From Methylophaga sp. UBA3192 (GTDB lineage Bacteria; Pseudomonadota; Gammaproteobacteria; Nitrosococcales; Methylophagaceae), in NCBI GenBank assembly GCA_002363955.1, contig DEXE01000006.1, positions 575,975-639,974 on the forward strand: 64,000 bases of DNA. Reading direction: 5' to 3'. Positions within the stretch are counted from its first letter, which is position 1. Each line of letters opens with the position of its first letter. Of the stretch, positions 36,553-46,555 are shown piece after piece. The translations under genes and the position numbers were made by a program. The notes under the pieces are model-generated. The model was not told the origin of the DNA. It saw only the letters and a list, made by a program, of their open reading frames with translations, and ran no database searches.

Positions 36553-38298
36553 ATGAAAGCTAAGCAAGTCCAATGGTGGATTCTAGCAGGCTTGAAGAAA
36601 GGAGCAAGAAGGTTGTACATTTTGTTACAAAAGTGGTGCGCTTTGACAGCATGCTTTTTGGTCATCTCGGTATTACCCAGTCACGTGCTGGCCGTGAGCA
36701 ATTTACAAACAGAGTTCGCCAGCGATGTTGCTCCGATTCTGTCAGACGATAAACGTTGTCGCGTTCCGGATACCAGCAGATCAAAGTCGCAGACGGACTG
36801 GCTACAGAGCCTTTACGGTAACCATTTCCCCGCTCCATTATGGACCGATCAAAAACGTTATGATGCCCTGCTGGCTGCCCTGACGGATCTGAAATGGGAT
36901 GGCCTGGATCCTGAAATGTACGCCATCCTGCAGTTGGAACGATGGCGCATAATTGGGAACACTGATGGTAAAACGCTAGCCTGTCGTGACTTATTGGCTT
37001 CCACGGCCTACCTGGCAGCGCTCTACCACTTGCAGTATGGTTTTCTCGATCGTTCTGTTATCGCTCCCATCTGGCGCCTCGTTGAGGAGGAAGACAACGG
37101 GATCGATGCAGTGTCGCTTGAAAACCTTGGTGTCGTGGCTCGCCAAGGTCTGCAGAATATCGCTACCGCGATTGATCATGCCCGGCCAGAATCTTCTGCT
37201 TACCGGCAATTACGCTCAGCATATAAGATCTGGCATCAACAACATCGTGACGTAAACTGGCCTTATGTGCCCCATGGCCCGCTGTTGAGGCCCGGCATGA
37301 ATGATGACAGGGTATCGGTTCTGCACCAACGATTGATACAAATCCCCAACACCGACATTGCGCCAGACAATCGCCCTTCTCACCCTGGTGATCACTACGA
37401 TGCAGCGTTAGTGGAAAAAGTAAAGAATTTTCAGGCCCAGCATCGCCTGAAGGTAGATGGTATTGTGGGTCCTGAAACATTGGATGCGCTCAATCTGTCA
37501 CGCCATTTTCGCGAGGAGCAGTTTAAGATCAACCTGGAACGTATGCGCTGGCTGGAGCGGGAAATATCGCCCACACTGTTGCTGGTTGATATCGCCGGTG
37601 CCCAGGTTACCTATACTCGTGATGGTCAGATCATCTGGCAAGGAAAAGTGCAGGTGGGAACTGCCCGCCGCCAGACCCCTGCCCTCAGATCCTCAGTAAG
37701 CTATCTCACTTTTAGTCCTAACTGGACCGTGCCACCCACCATTTATCGCCAGGACAAGCTACCGGAAATCCGTAAGAATATAGCGTATCTTGCTGCCAAC
37801 CGGCTCAGAGTGCTGGATCAGGATGGACGCGAGCTGAACCCTGCCACGATTGACTGGCAAAATCCGGGGTCAATTAAGCTACGCCAGGATCCGGGACCGA
37901 ACAACGCCCTGGGCTTGGTGGTGATCCGTTTTCCCAATCCCTTTTTTGTATACCTGCACGACACTCCCAGTCAGAGTCTGTTTGCCAGTCACAGACGTAC
38001 TTACAGCTCCGGCTGTGTACGTGTAGAAGGGGCCAGAAACCTGGCTGACGAGCTGTTCGCTGGCGCAAGTCAGCAAACCCATAACGCGATAATCGACGCT
38101 ATTGAACGGAGACAGACTCGCAATATTCCCTTGCCTGCCAGAGTACCAATATTAATGGACTACTGGACTGCAGCAGCAGATGAAGATGGCCGGGTGGAAT
38201 TCAGGCCGGATGTGTATCAGCGCGATGTTGAATTGGCGACGGCCCTTAAAGCGCAGCAGAGAAGAATAAACACCTTTTTAACTGAATTACCGCCTTGA
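36553..38298 (+). CDS. YcbB/LdtD-type L,D-transpeptidase
   Basis: Makes 3-3 crosslinks in peptidoglycan. The 581-residue protein has an N-terminal signal or anchor (hydrophobic about 26-48), a catalytic-domain lid region, a peptidoglycan-binding domain (about 245-315, LRPGMNDDRVSVLHQRL and VKNFQAQHRLKVDGIVGPETL) and a YkuD catalytic domain (about 340-510) with HDTPSQSLFA and the active cysteine in YSSGCVRVEG. Length matches YcbB (about 600). The Shine-Dalgarno-like GGAG is too close to the first ATG, so the exact start may be a few codons downstream. Confidence 0.92.
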   Translation: MKAKQVQWWILAGLKKGARRLYILLQKWCALTACFLVISVLPSHVLAVSNLQTEFASDVAPILSDDKRCRVPDTSRSKSQTDWLQSLYGNHFPAPLWTDQKRYDALLAALTDLKWDGLDPEMYAILQLERWRIIGNTDGKTLACRDLLASTAYLAALYHLQYGFLDRSVIAPIWRLVEEEDNGIDAVSLENLGVVARQGLQNIATAIDHARPESSAYRQLRSAYKIWHQQHRDVNWPYVPHGPLLRPGMNDDRVSVLHQRLIQIPNTDIAPDNRPSHPGDHYDAALVEKVKNFQAQHRLKVDGIVGPETLDALNLSRHFREEQFKINLERMRWLEREISPTLLLVDIAGAQVTYTRDGQIIWQGKVQVGTARRQTPALRSSVSYLTFSPNWTVPPTIYRQDKLPEIRKNIAYLAANRLRVLDQDGRELNPATIDWQNPGSIKLRQDPGPNNALGLVVIRFPNPFFVYLHDTPSQSLFASHRRTYSSGCVRVEGARNLADELFAGASQQTHNAIIDAIERRQTRNIPLPARVPILMDYWTAAADEDGRVEFRPDVYQRDVELATALKAQQRRINTFLTELPP

Positions 38299-38544
38299 TC
38301 GCTCTGTAATCAGTTATCAGGTCTGTCGAATCGACTAAATCAAAAGCGGCTGTGCACTGCTCTTTCCCGGTAATATCGGCAAAAGGGTTGCGCTTTGAAC
38401 ACCTTTCTTTTGTAAACAACAACAACACCCGAGTCAGCTGAAATTTACAGTATTCAATCAAATAGAAATTACAGCATGATTTGTCACTCTGAACTGAGTC
38501 TGGAGCGAAAGGAGCACTTCGCTTTTATTTGAACGAGTGGAATA

Positions 38545-38568
38545 TAAAAAAATGGGCCCGAAGGCCCA
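38545..38568 (-). terminator. Terminator of the yegP-like gene
   Basis: TGGGCC-TTCG-GGCCCA on the minus strand followed by seven T, 9 bases past the stop codon. A textbook Rho-independent terminator. Confidence 0.92.
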
Positions 38569-38576
38569 TATATTGC

Positions 38577-38912
38577 TTACTGAGTTTGGTCATCTATTTT
38601 GGCATCAGGCGCATTTTTTTTGACTGACTCAATACCATTATCACGACCAGAGGCAGTTTTATAACTTTGACTGGTGCCGATAACCTGATGATTGGCAGCT
38701 TTCAAAGTGAAGGAAAACTTGCCGCCTGCTGATTCTTTCTTTTCATAACGGCTGTCATCCGGTGCATTTTTTCTGACTGATTCGATGCCGTTATTACAGG
38801 CTGATTTTGAAGAGTAACCTTCACTGCCCAAAATAATTTCACCATTACCGGCTTTGAGCCGGAAACGATGCTCCCCTGCTTTGTCTTCATAGATTTCGAA
38901 CTTTGCTGCCAT
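38577..38912 (-). CDS. YegP family protein (two DUF1508 repeats)
   Basis: A 111-residue protein made of two copies of the DUF1508 unit: KFEIYEDKAGEHRFRLKAGN..ILGSEGYSSKSACNNGIESVRKNA and KFSFTLKAANHQVIGTSQSYKTASGRDNGIESVKKNA. The fold is known, the role is not. The start at 38912 follows GGGAGA by seven bases. A reading in another frame over the same bases (to 39100) is a shadow. Confidence 0.9.
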   Translation of the reverse strand: MAAKFEIYEDKAGEHRFRLKAGNGEIILGSEGYSSKSACNNGIESVRKNAPDDSRYEKKESAGGKFSFTLKAANHQVIGTSQSYKTASGRDNGIESVKKNAPDAKIDDQTQ

Positions 38913-39119
38913 GACATTCTCCCTACCTCTGGTAAAAAAACACATTGCTTCCAAGTCGTTGAGATGAAAATAATCTTTTTCTCAATGGCTTGCAACAAAA
39001 TAATGTTGTCACAATAGTAGGTTGACGCTGATATATGAAGCTCAACAACTTTGATACCAGGCTGGAATTTTCGAACCAGATCACTGCATTCAGACTCCAT
39101 ATAACGAGGCTAATTCAAC

Positions 39120-40403
39120 TCAACAAATACAGTTTTTACCGCGCTTTTTGGCTTTGTACATAGCTTCGTCAGCAGCTGCAATGAGCTGAGTGATTTGTTC
39201 ACCCTGTTGAGGGAAAACAGAAATGCCGATACTGACTGATAGTTCTATTTCGTTTCCTTGCCATTCATAAGGTTTTGCGAGTTCCACCCGAATTTTTTCG
39301 GCGACGCCAAAAGCGCCATTTCGATTTTCAACGGCATCAAGCAAAACAACGAATTCATCGCCGCCAAACCTCACTACTGTATCCGTTTCACGAACACATT
39401 GCGTGATGCGGAGCGCGGCTTCCTTTAATAGACAATCTCCTGCTGCATGGCCAAAGGTATCGTTGGCCTCTTTGAATTTATCCAGATCCATATACATCAG
39501 GGCAAAATGCGTTTGTTCGCGTTTGGCCCGCAACAAGGATCGTTGTATACGATCCTGAAACAATTCGCGATTTGGCAAGCCAGTCAAAGCATCGTACAAA
39601 GCGAGATATTGCAGTCGGTCAAGCATTTGGTGACGCTCTACAGCTGTACCAATTTGAGAAGCGGTAAAGGTCAGCAAAGCCTGGTCATTTTCGTTCAGTG
39701 AAAAATCCGGCTCGGTTAATGCCAATGCCATGAGGCCAAAACCTGCCTCATTTAATTGCAATGGGACCAGCAGCATTAATTTGCCATCAATTGTTTCAAG
39801 CGCCATATCACTGTGACTGGCGATTCTGAACATCACCTCATCTTTAAGCGGGCTTAAACAGTCCCTTACGCTTTCAAACAGCATCTTCCAGGTTTCATTC
39901 CCCGGCATTTTTAACGCAATACCAAAAGTCGCCACCGGTAAATGCGTATTAAGGTGATATAAAACCTGCTGACAAAGTGGCTTGATGTTATTGGTTCTGT
40001 GAGCAGTATCCGAGATAGAAATCAGCGATTGTTGCATCGCTTCAGCCGCTTTAATGCGGGTAATGTCACGGGCCACACCCAGACGCATTTTATGTTTTTC
40101 TGACCAGCTGGTTGACCAGAGCAGATGCACGACTTGACCATCATTACGAATGTAACGGTTTTCAAAATCAAGCACTTGCTTATCCTGCATAACCGTCGTG
40201 ATGCTTTGCTGAGTTTTGTCGTGATCTTCGGGATGCAACAGATCCAGCATTCGCTTGCCAATCATATCTTCCGGAGGATAACCAAAGACACGCTGTGCTC
40301 CGTTACTGATATAGATGATGCGACTTTCTTCATCCACCGCACAAATTGCGTCGAGCAGTAAATCTACGTATTCGCTAAATGAGTCAAGAAAAGGTTTATC
40401 CAT
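39120..40403 (-). CDS. PAS-GAF diguanylate cyclase
   Basis: Makes the second messenger cyclic di-GMP. The 427-residue soluble protein has a PAS domain (about 10-120), a GAF domain (about 140-260) and a GGDEF domain (about 270-427) with intact active site RFGGDEFVVLL and an inhibitory-site RxxD (RETD) five residues before it, so product feedback is likely. The signal sensed is unknown. No transmembrane segment is present. Confidence 0.9.
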   Translation of the reverse strand: MDKPFLDSFSEYVDLLLDAICAVDEESRIIYISNGAQRVFGYPPEDMIGKRMLDLLHPEDHDKTQQSITTVMQDKQVLDFENRYIRNDGQVVHLLWSTSWSEKHKMRLGVARDITRIKAAEAMQQSLISISDTAHRTNNIKPLCQQVLYHLNTHLPVATFGIALKMPGNETWKMLFESVRDCLSPLKDEVMFRIASHSDMALETIDGKLMLLVPLQLNEAGFGLMALALTEPDFSLNENDQALLTFTASQIGTAVERHQMLDRLQYLALYDALTGLPNRELFQDRIQRSLLRAKREQTHFALMYMDLDKFKEANDTFGHAAGDCLLKEAALRITQCVRETDTVVRFGGDEFVVLLDAVENRNGAFGVAEKIRVELAKPYEWQGNEIELSVSIGISVFPQQGEQITQLIAAADEAMYKAKKRGKNCIC

Positions 40404-40615
40404 GACATATTCTTACGTGTTGACAGGCATCTGACAAGCGAAACCGCCTTATATTCATGGTTAAGCTCTCTTATTGTTCTATTTCGCAGTCTGGGAATAA
40501 ATCCATATCCAGGGTCCAATATTCACCTGAAAGTCAGGAAAAACCTCTCGCAACCATAAATCCATGAGGTCGTCATACAAAAGCAGTTTCTGTTTTTCTA
40601 ACTCGGGAGGTACCC

Positions 40616-40834
40616 ATGAAGCAGTCTTTTTTAACTGTAATATTTGCCACTTTATTTATCGGCCTGGCAGGTTGCGCCAAAGATCACATTATTGCGACCA
40701 ATGATGGCCGCATGATTGATAGTGCAACCAAACCAGAAGTCAATGATGAAACCGGCATGATTGAATATGAAGACGAAGAAGGTCGCGAGAACCAGATTCC
40801 TGTTGGGGATGTGAGTGAAATTAAAGAACGTTAA
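40616..40834 (+). CDS. YgdI/YgdR-type small lipoprotein
   Basis: A 72-residue lipoprotein with the lipobox GLAGC (Cys about residue 20) and the short beta domain DHIIATNDGRMIDSATKPEVNDETG of the YgdI/YgdR family. GGGAGG lies about 6 bases before the ATG. Sits between two c-di-GMP genes in the opposite orientation, with a shared terminator on its 3' side. Confidence 0.88.
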   Translation: MKQSFLTVIFATLFIGLAGCAKDHIIATNDGRMIDSATKPEVNDETGMIEYEDEEGRENQIPVGDVSEIKER

Positions 40835-40842
40835 TTGTGTAG

Positions 40843-40868
40843 GGCGGGCTTCGGCCCGCCGGTTCTTT
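40843..40868 (+). terminator. Terminator between the lipoprotein and GGDEF-EAL genes
   Basis: GGCGGGC-TTCG-GCCCGCC followed by GGTTCTTTTC. The GC-rich stem is symmetrical, and it lies 9 bases after the lipoprotein stop and abuts the converging gene, so it may serve both directions. Confidence 0.85.
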
Positions 40869-40869
40869 T

Positions 40870-43800
40870 CTATGTTTTATACAGCCCAAAACGCTTTTCC
40901 ACATCTTCACTCGACATGGGTCTGGCATACAGGTATCCCTGAATTTCATCACATCCATTTTGCTTAAGAAAGTCACATTGAGCCTGCGTTTCCACCCCTT
41001 CAGCGATGACATGAAGGCGTAACTGCCGAGCCAGAACAATTGTTGTCTGCACGATACTCATATCATCCGCATCATCAGGAATACCATCAATAAATGAGCG
41101 ATCAATTTTAAGCCGGTCAAACGGAAAGCGTTTTAAGTAAGCGAGACTTGAATAACCGGTGCCATAATCATCCAATGCCAGACAAATTCCCATTTCATGT
41201 AATGAGTTTAATATGACAATTGCCTGTTCCGGGTTTTGCATGGCACTTGATTCAGTGACTTCCAGTTCCAGCAAATGGGCCGGGCATCCGGTTTCGTTGA
41301 GGATTTGTCTGACATCAATCGCTAAACCAACTGAATCAAGTTGTCGGCGTGACAGGTTGACCGCCATTCTGAAATTTGTTTTTCCGGCATCAAACCACGC
41401 TTTTGCCTGAGCGCAGGCTGTGCGTAAAACCCAATCTCCGATGGGTAAGATCAGCCCGGTTTCTTCTGCAACGGGAATAAAGTCTGCGGGTGAAATGATG
41501 CCGATTTCAGGATGTGACCATCTCAATAACGCTTCTGTACCAATACATTCCCCCGTGTCCAGATCCATCAACGGTTGATAATGCAGATAAAGCTGGTTTC
41601 GCTCTAATGCAAAACGAAGATCGTTTTCCAGTTGCAGTCGCGCATGAACCTTTTGATCCAATTCCGGACTGAAGAAACGGAAAATCCCTCTTCCATGCTC
41701 TTTGGCCAGATACAGGGAGGTATCTGCATATTTGACTAATAAGTCAGCATTATTGGCATCCCGTGGACACAGACTGATACCAATACTGGCATTAATATGC
41801 AGCTGACGGCCCAACACACTGAACGGTAGCGACAGTATATTTATCAGTTTGCTGGCAACATGTGCCGCATCATCCGGGCCGACAAGGCTGGGCAGCAGAA
41901 TCAGGAACTCATCACCACCGACACGGCCGATGGTATCTTCTTCCCTTAATATCTGAGACAGACGGGCACCGACCTGTTGCAATAATAAATCACCGGTTTG
42001 ATGACCCAGAGAGTCATTAATGTTTTTGAAACGATCCAAATCCAGAAACAGAACGGCTAATGTTTTTGAATGACGGATGGTGTGGGTAATCGCATGCTCA
42101 AGACGATTCATGGTCAGTAACCGGTTGGGCAAAGCCGTCAATGAGTCATGATAGGCAAGATATTCTATATGGGCTTCCTGTTCCTTACGTTCAGTAATGT
42201 CCTGAGCAGTACCCGCAACCCGGTAAATTTCACCCGCTTCATTTTCAATCGCAAAGGCCCGTTGGTGAATATGTTTGATGGCATGATCCGGACGAATAAT
42301 CCGAAATTCTATATCGTATTCCCCACTGACTCTGCCTTCAGTCAGTGCTTGTCTGACATAATCGATATCTTCAGGATGGATGGTTTCCAGCCAGGATGAG
42401 GGGTTTTCGTAGAGGCTTTCGCAACTTCTGCCCCAGATTGCTTCATAAGCCGGGCTAATGTAAAGAATTTGACCCATCGCCAGATCGGACAGCCACACGA
42501 CCTCTTCAATATTCTCGGCAAGCTGACGAAAACGTTCCTCCTGTTCCTGTAATGCGTTTTCAACGGCCTTTCTTTCCGTGATGTCATGTGTCAGCGCAAG
42601 ATTGTAGCCGATGCCGTTATATTCAAAATAATTAGCATTTACTTCGATTGGAATAATTTTGCCTGACTTTGTCCGGTGTTTTGTTTCTAAACGGATTGAA
42701 TGTTCCTGTTTGAGCTCTTCCCAATGCTCGCCCCAGCGATCTTCAGGCGTTTCTGGATCAACATCGTGCACCGTCATTTGCAAGAGTTCTTCACGGCTGT
42801 AACCCATCGCATGACAAGTCTCATCATTTACATAACGAATGCGTGCGTTCTTGTCTAACAGATAAATACATTCCTTTACCTGGTTAATGGCAAAGTTCAG
42901 CAAGGCAATACTTTGATCGGCCTTTTTATGCTGATCAATATTTTCTATCTGCGATACAAAATAGAGTGGCTGGTTATTCCTGTCCCGAACAATACTGGTC
43001 GTCAGCCTCGCCCAAAAATACTGACCGTTCTGATGTCGATAGCGTTTTTCAAGCTGAATAAAGGAAAGTTCGCCAGCTATCAGTCTGGTGACATCCTCTT
43101 TCCCTCTTAGCAAATCGTCAGGATGCGTCATTTCCTGATAGGTCATCTGTCGCAATTCTTCTTCAGAATAACCAAACATTTCATAGATGGATTGGTTGGC
43201 ACGCAACCATTGTCCGTTTAACGATAATATTCCCATGCCGATGGCTGCAAATTCAAACGCCTGGCGAAAACGCTCATCACTTTCACGTTGCTCACGATAT
43301 ATCAGCAAACTGGTCAACCCATCCGATAAACGATGACCGATTTCACTGAATAAACGTTTTTCTTCACTGGTCCAGACACGTTGATACGAACATTGGTGTA
43401 AGCCAAACACCCATGGTTTACCTATTTTGGGATAGATTGCCGTGCCAATTAATGACCGCACCTGATAATCCCTCAGAAAGTCGGGCGAGTCAGGACTTTC
43501 GATATCCGTAATCAACGTAACTGGCTCACTTGAGCTCAGATACGCATTTATTGCCGCGGCAGATTCCGTTGTCATGGGGTAGTCAATCCCTGCCGCAAAA
43601 CCGCCAGGGTAATCAGGATGAGTCTGTTCCATGGGCACACTCCACGAAGCACTCTCCGGATCACAGGGATAAATGAGCCATGCCCGATCACAACCAAAAC
43701 AGTTGAGAATCGCTTCAAGAACATCACTCATCATCTTTTCAAGATTATTGGTGCCCTGAATGGCTCGATTGACTTGATCCAGAGATTCCAGAAAATGCAG

Positions 43801-44193
43801 ATGCGCCTGATGTTCCTGTTCATTGCGTCCAGCCTCGGTGATGTCCTGAAAATACCCATGCCAGACAATACCCGTTTCGGTATCTTCATCTGCTTCAGGC
43901 AAGGCCTTGCAGTCCACCAGAATCTCGCCTTTTACAGGATTAAATACCCGCCACCGTATGTTAACGGGTTGCATCGTTAGCGCCGAGGCATGCAATTCCT
44001 GCAGTATATTGGCCTGATCATCAGGATGAACGTACTCCCAGGCCAGAGAGGAATCTTTGATGATCTCGGTATGGGTAATACCGAAAATATCAATTAGGCC
44101 GGCTGTACTGTCGAGTATGGCTATCCGATTTCTGGCCTGCAGGCAAAACTTCACAATGGCAACCGGCAACGTATCTGCTAAACGATTATTCAC
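40870..44193 (-). CDS. Multi-PAS GGDEF-EAL cyclic di-GMP protein
   Basis: An 1107-residue soluble signalling protein. Order: PAS (about 10-130), GAF (about 140-310), three PAS domains (about 315-440, 440-560, 565-690), GGDEF (about 690-855) and EAL (about 870-1107). Both catalytic cores look intact: RVGGDEFLILL with an RxxD inhibitory site (REED), and GTEALLRW, EVTESS, DDYGTGYSSL and AEGVET of active phosphodiesterases. Net activity cannot be told from sequence. Convergent with the lipoprotein gene. Confidence 0.93.
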   Translation of the reverse strand: MNNRLADTLPVAIVKFCLQARNRIAILDSTAGLIDIFGITHTEIIKDSSLAWEYVHPDDQANILQELHASALTMQPVNIRWRVFNPVKGEILVDCKALPEADEDTETGIVWHGYFQDITEAGRNEQEHQAHLHFLESLDQVNRAIQGTNNLEKMMSDVLEAILNCFGCDRAWLIYPCDPESASWSVPMEQTHPDYPGGFAAGIDYPMTTESAAAINAYLSSSEPVTLITDIESPDSPDFLRDYQVRSLIGTAIYPKIGKPWVFGLHQCSYQRVWTSEEKRLFSEIGHRLSDGLTSLLIYREQRESDERFRQAFEFAAIGMGILSLNGQWLRANQSIYEMFGYSEEELRQMTYQEMTHPDDLLRGKEDVTRLIAGELSFIQLEKRYRHQNGQYFWARLTTSIVRDRNNQPLYFVSQIENIDQHKKADQSIALLNFAINQVKECIYLLDKNARIRYVNDETCHAMGYSREELLQMTVHDVDPETPEDRWGEHWEELKQEHSIRLETKHRTKSGKIIPIEVNANYFEYNGIGYNLALTHDITERKAVENALQEQEERFRQLAENIEEVVWLSDLAMGQILYISPAYEAIWGRSCESLYENPSSWLETIHPEDIDYVRQALTEGRVSGEYDIEFRIIRPDHAIKHIHQRAFAIENEAGEIYRVAGTAQDITERKEQEAHIEYLAYHDSLTALPNRLLTMNRLEHAITHTIRHSKTLAVLFLDLDRFKNINDSLGHQTGDLLLQQVGARLSQILREEDTIGRVGGDEFLILLPSLVGPDDAAHVASKLINILSLPFSVLGRQLHINASIGISLCPRDANNADLLVKYADTSLYLAKEHGRGIFRFFSPELDQKVHARLQLENDLRFALERNQLYLHYQPLMDLDTGECIGTEALLRWSHPEIGIISPADFIPVAEETGLILPIGDWVLRTACAQAKAWFDAGKTNFRMAVNLSRRQLDSVGLAIDVRQILNETGCPAHLLELEVTESSAMQNPEQAIVILNSLHEMGICLALDDYGTGYSSLAYLKRFPFDRLKIDRSFIDGIPDDADDMSIVQTTIVLARQLRLHVIAEGVETQAQCDFLKQNGCDEIQGYLYARPMSSEDVEKRFGLYKT

Positions 44194-44629
44194 AGATATC
44201 TTTCTGGAAATATTTTGGCTGTGGAATTCATTAAAAATACGGTTAACACCTTGTCTTTGATTAAAACTTAACTATTGATTTAAGGGTTTTATATACAGAT
44301 TTTTGGGTCCGGTCAGACCGTTTAAAAGCAATCGAATGAATATAGTTGAGGCATCCTGCACACACCTAAATTTAAAGAAATATTAGGCATATTTCCCTAT
44401 TATTACAAGGGGTATTCCTGCCCCAAAAAAGGATGTTTTCTCTGACTATAGAGACTGCCCCTTAAGAAATAAAAATATTTCGGGCTGTAGATATGGAATG
44501 GCATTGTAAGCCTGTTAATCAAAAAAACCTATGCACTCCATCGCAAAATTAAGCATAGCGTATTCAACTGAACATGTTCATGTTAGCAACGATATATTTA
44601 TGCCTTGCTCAGGGAGTATAGGTTAAAGG
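44194..44629. other. Gene-free stretch upstream of the GGDEF-EAL gene
   Basis: 436 AT-rich bases with no convincing coding frame. A short palindrome CGGTC-A-GACCG lies near 44315. It should hold the promoter of the GGDEF-EAL gene and the 3' end of the next gene on the left-reading strand. I see no known RNA motif. Confidence 0.5.
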
Positions 44630-45112
44630 CTAGTTTGGTAAGAGATGAAAAAACCGTTGATTCGGTGTCGAGTTCATAAAAATAGTTACCTCGTTTTTTT
44701 CAACAAAACAGGCATTGATGATCAGGTTTTCATAAAGCCAGTAAATAAAACCGCCTTGCTCAACCCGGTAGCGCCATTGGTACTGAAACTGCATCCATCC
44801 GTTATTTAGTGTGGCGAGTAATTTGGGCTGTTCATCGACCTGCAGTCGGGCTTTAAACTCGACTGTCTGGACATCCAGATCAAACCTGAAACGGTCAATC
44901 AACACAGCATTTTCTACCAACTGAAAACGAATACGATTGCCCATCACATCGTCACCCTGCTGATCCAGCAACACCCGCCCATCAAAGAGCATTTGTGCCG
45001 AAGAACTAATGGGATATCGCCCGGGTAAGGCTTGCCGTTCTTCAATATGTTGTTTTGAAAGCTGAGATTTATCCCATTGCCGAATGATGATTTGCAGAAC
45101 CAGTTTTTTCAT
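44630..45112 (-). CDS. Hypothetical protein, 160 residues
   Basis: No family recognised. From 45112 it begins MKKLVLQIIIRQWDKSQLSK and is rich in aromatic and charged residues, with alternating patterns suggesting a beta-sheet protein (VLIDRFRFDLDVQTVEFKARL, MQFQYQWRYRVEQGGFIYWLYENL). No signal peptide or membrane segment is clear. It follows the PFL gene by about 60 bases and could be in its transcript. Confidence 0.55.
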   Translation of the reverse strand: MKKLVLQIIIRQWDKSQLSKQHIEERQALPGRYPISSSAQMLFDGRVLLDQQGDDVMGNRIRFQLVENAVLIDRFRFDLDVQTVEFKARLQVDEQPKLLATLNNGWMQFQYQWRYRVEQGGFIYWLYENLIINACFVEKNEVTIFMNSTPNQRFFHLLPN

Positions 45113-45171
45113 GATGAATATTCGGGTGTTGATCCCCCACACCAGCTGACTGACTGGTATGGGGTCATTCG

Positions 45172-46545
45172 CTAGTTGACCAGACTTTGAATCGGCGCCG
45201 GAATTCGTCCACCCAATCGTACAAAGCGATTTTCATGACTGCCCATATTGACGGCCATCACCGGGCCTTCACCCAATAAACCACCGAAACGCACAATATC
45301 ACCAGCTTTTTTGCCAGGCGCAGGAATCAACCTTGCGGCTGTCGTTTTCTTATTGATAACACCGATGGCCATTTCATCCGCAATGATTGCTGAAATCATT
45401 TCAGCTGAGGTATCACCCGGGATCGCTACCATATCCAGACCGACAGAACAGACAGCGGTCATGGCTTCAAGTTTTTCCAGACTCAAGGTGCCATTGGCTG
45501 CTGACTCAGCAATGGTCAAATCTTCACAAACCGGAATAAACGCCCCACTCAATCCGCCCACATGTGAACTGGCAAAGGCGCCACCTTTCTTCACGGCATC
45601 ATTGAGCATGGATAAAAACGCGGTACTGCCTGGCGCACCAAATGCCGGTATGCCAATCGCTTCAAAGATTTCGCCAACACTGTCATTACGATTCGGTGTA
45701 GGTGCCAGAGACAAGTCGACAATACCAAATGGCAGATTAAGTAATTGTGCCACTTCGCGGCCAACCAGCTCACCGGCACGAGTTAATCTGGCAGCCGTTT
45801 GTTTAATCACGTCCGCCGCACGGCTCAGATCCATATTGTCATCTTCCGCCAGGGCTTTTTCCAAAGCGGCTTTCACTACGCCCGGTCCACTCACCCCTAC
45901 ACTGACAACGGCATCTGCCTCACCGATACCTAGATAAGCACCCGCCATAAACGGTACATCCTGCGGAATATTGGCAAACACCACTAATTTAGCAGCGGCC
46001 AGGCCATCATCATCAGCGGTGAGTTCTGCAGCCTGTTTAATGATTTGGCCCATTTTGAGGATGGCATCCATATTGATACCGGCACGGGTGCTGGCAACAT
46101 TTACCGATGAGCAGATGCGTTGCGTTTCAGTCAGCGCCTGGGGAATCGCTTCGATCAAAGCCTGATCACCTTTACTCATGCCCTTCTCTACCAGCGCAGT
46201 AAATCCACCGATAAAATCCACACCCAGTTCATGTGCTGCCTTATCAAGCGTAACGGCCACCTCCACTAATTGCTTTGAACTGAAAGGCGCACCCACCACA
46301 CCGATTGGACTAATGGAAATACGTTTGTTGGCAACTTCAATGCCATAGCGTCTTTCGATACGGTTACAGGAAGCGACCAATTGGCCAGCGTAACGAGTGA
46401 TTTTGTCGTAAATTTTACGTTTGAACGTTTCCAGATCATGACTGACACAATCCGTCAGGTTGATGCCAACAGTCACGGTGCGAAGATCCAGGTTTTGTTC
46501 CCGCACCATCATCAGGGTTGAAATAATATCTTTTTCGTTGAGCAT
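45172..46545 (-). CDS. PFL family protein (DUF711, UPF0210)
   Basis: A 457-residue protein of the DUF711/UPF0210 family, structurally related to pyruvate formate-lyase but without a glycyl-radical motif. Family features: N-terminal REQNLDLRTVTVGINLTDC, the GVSGPGVVKAALEKA segment and DLSLAPTPNRNDSVGEI. Its function is not established. It follows an ACT protein gene by 10 bases, the same pairing found in Firmicutes and archaea, suggesting the ACT protein senses an amino acid for it. Confidence 0.88.
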   Translation of the reverse strand: MLNEKDIISTLMMVREQNLDLRTVTVGINLTDCVSHDLETFKRKIYDKITRYAGQLVASCNRIERRYGIEVANKRISISPIGVVGAPFSSKQLVEVAVTLDKAAHELGVDFIGGFTALVEKGMSKGDQALIEAIPQALTETQRICSSVNVASTRAGINMDAILKMGQIIKQAAELTADDDGLAAAKLVVFANIPQDVPFMAGAYLGIGEADAVVSVGVSGPGVVKAALEKALAEDDNMDLSRAADVIKQTAARLTRAGELVGREVAQLLNLPFGIVDLSLAPTPNRNDSVGEIFEAIGIPAFGAPGSTAFLSMLNDAVKKGGAFASSHVGGLSGAFIPVCEDLTIAESAANGTLSLEKLEAMTAVCSVGLDMVAIPGDTSAEMISAIIADEMAIGVINKKTTAARLIPAPGKKAGDIVRFGGLLGEGPVMAVNMGSHENRFVRLGGRIPAPIQSLVN

Positions 46546-46555
46546 GAGGGTTTCC

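Noticed and set aside
38246..38461. A 71-residue minus-strand reading after the YcbB-type gene
   Set aside because: It overlaps the end of the transpeptidase and has an unconvincing composition and no ribosome site.
38702..39100. A 132-residue minus-strand reading
   Set aside because: Its second half is a frame-shadow of the yegP-like gene, which has the clear ribosome site and repeats.
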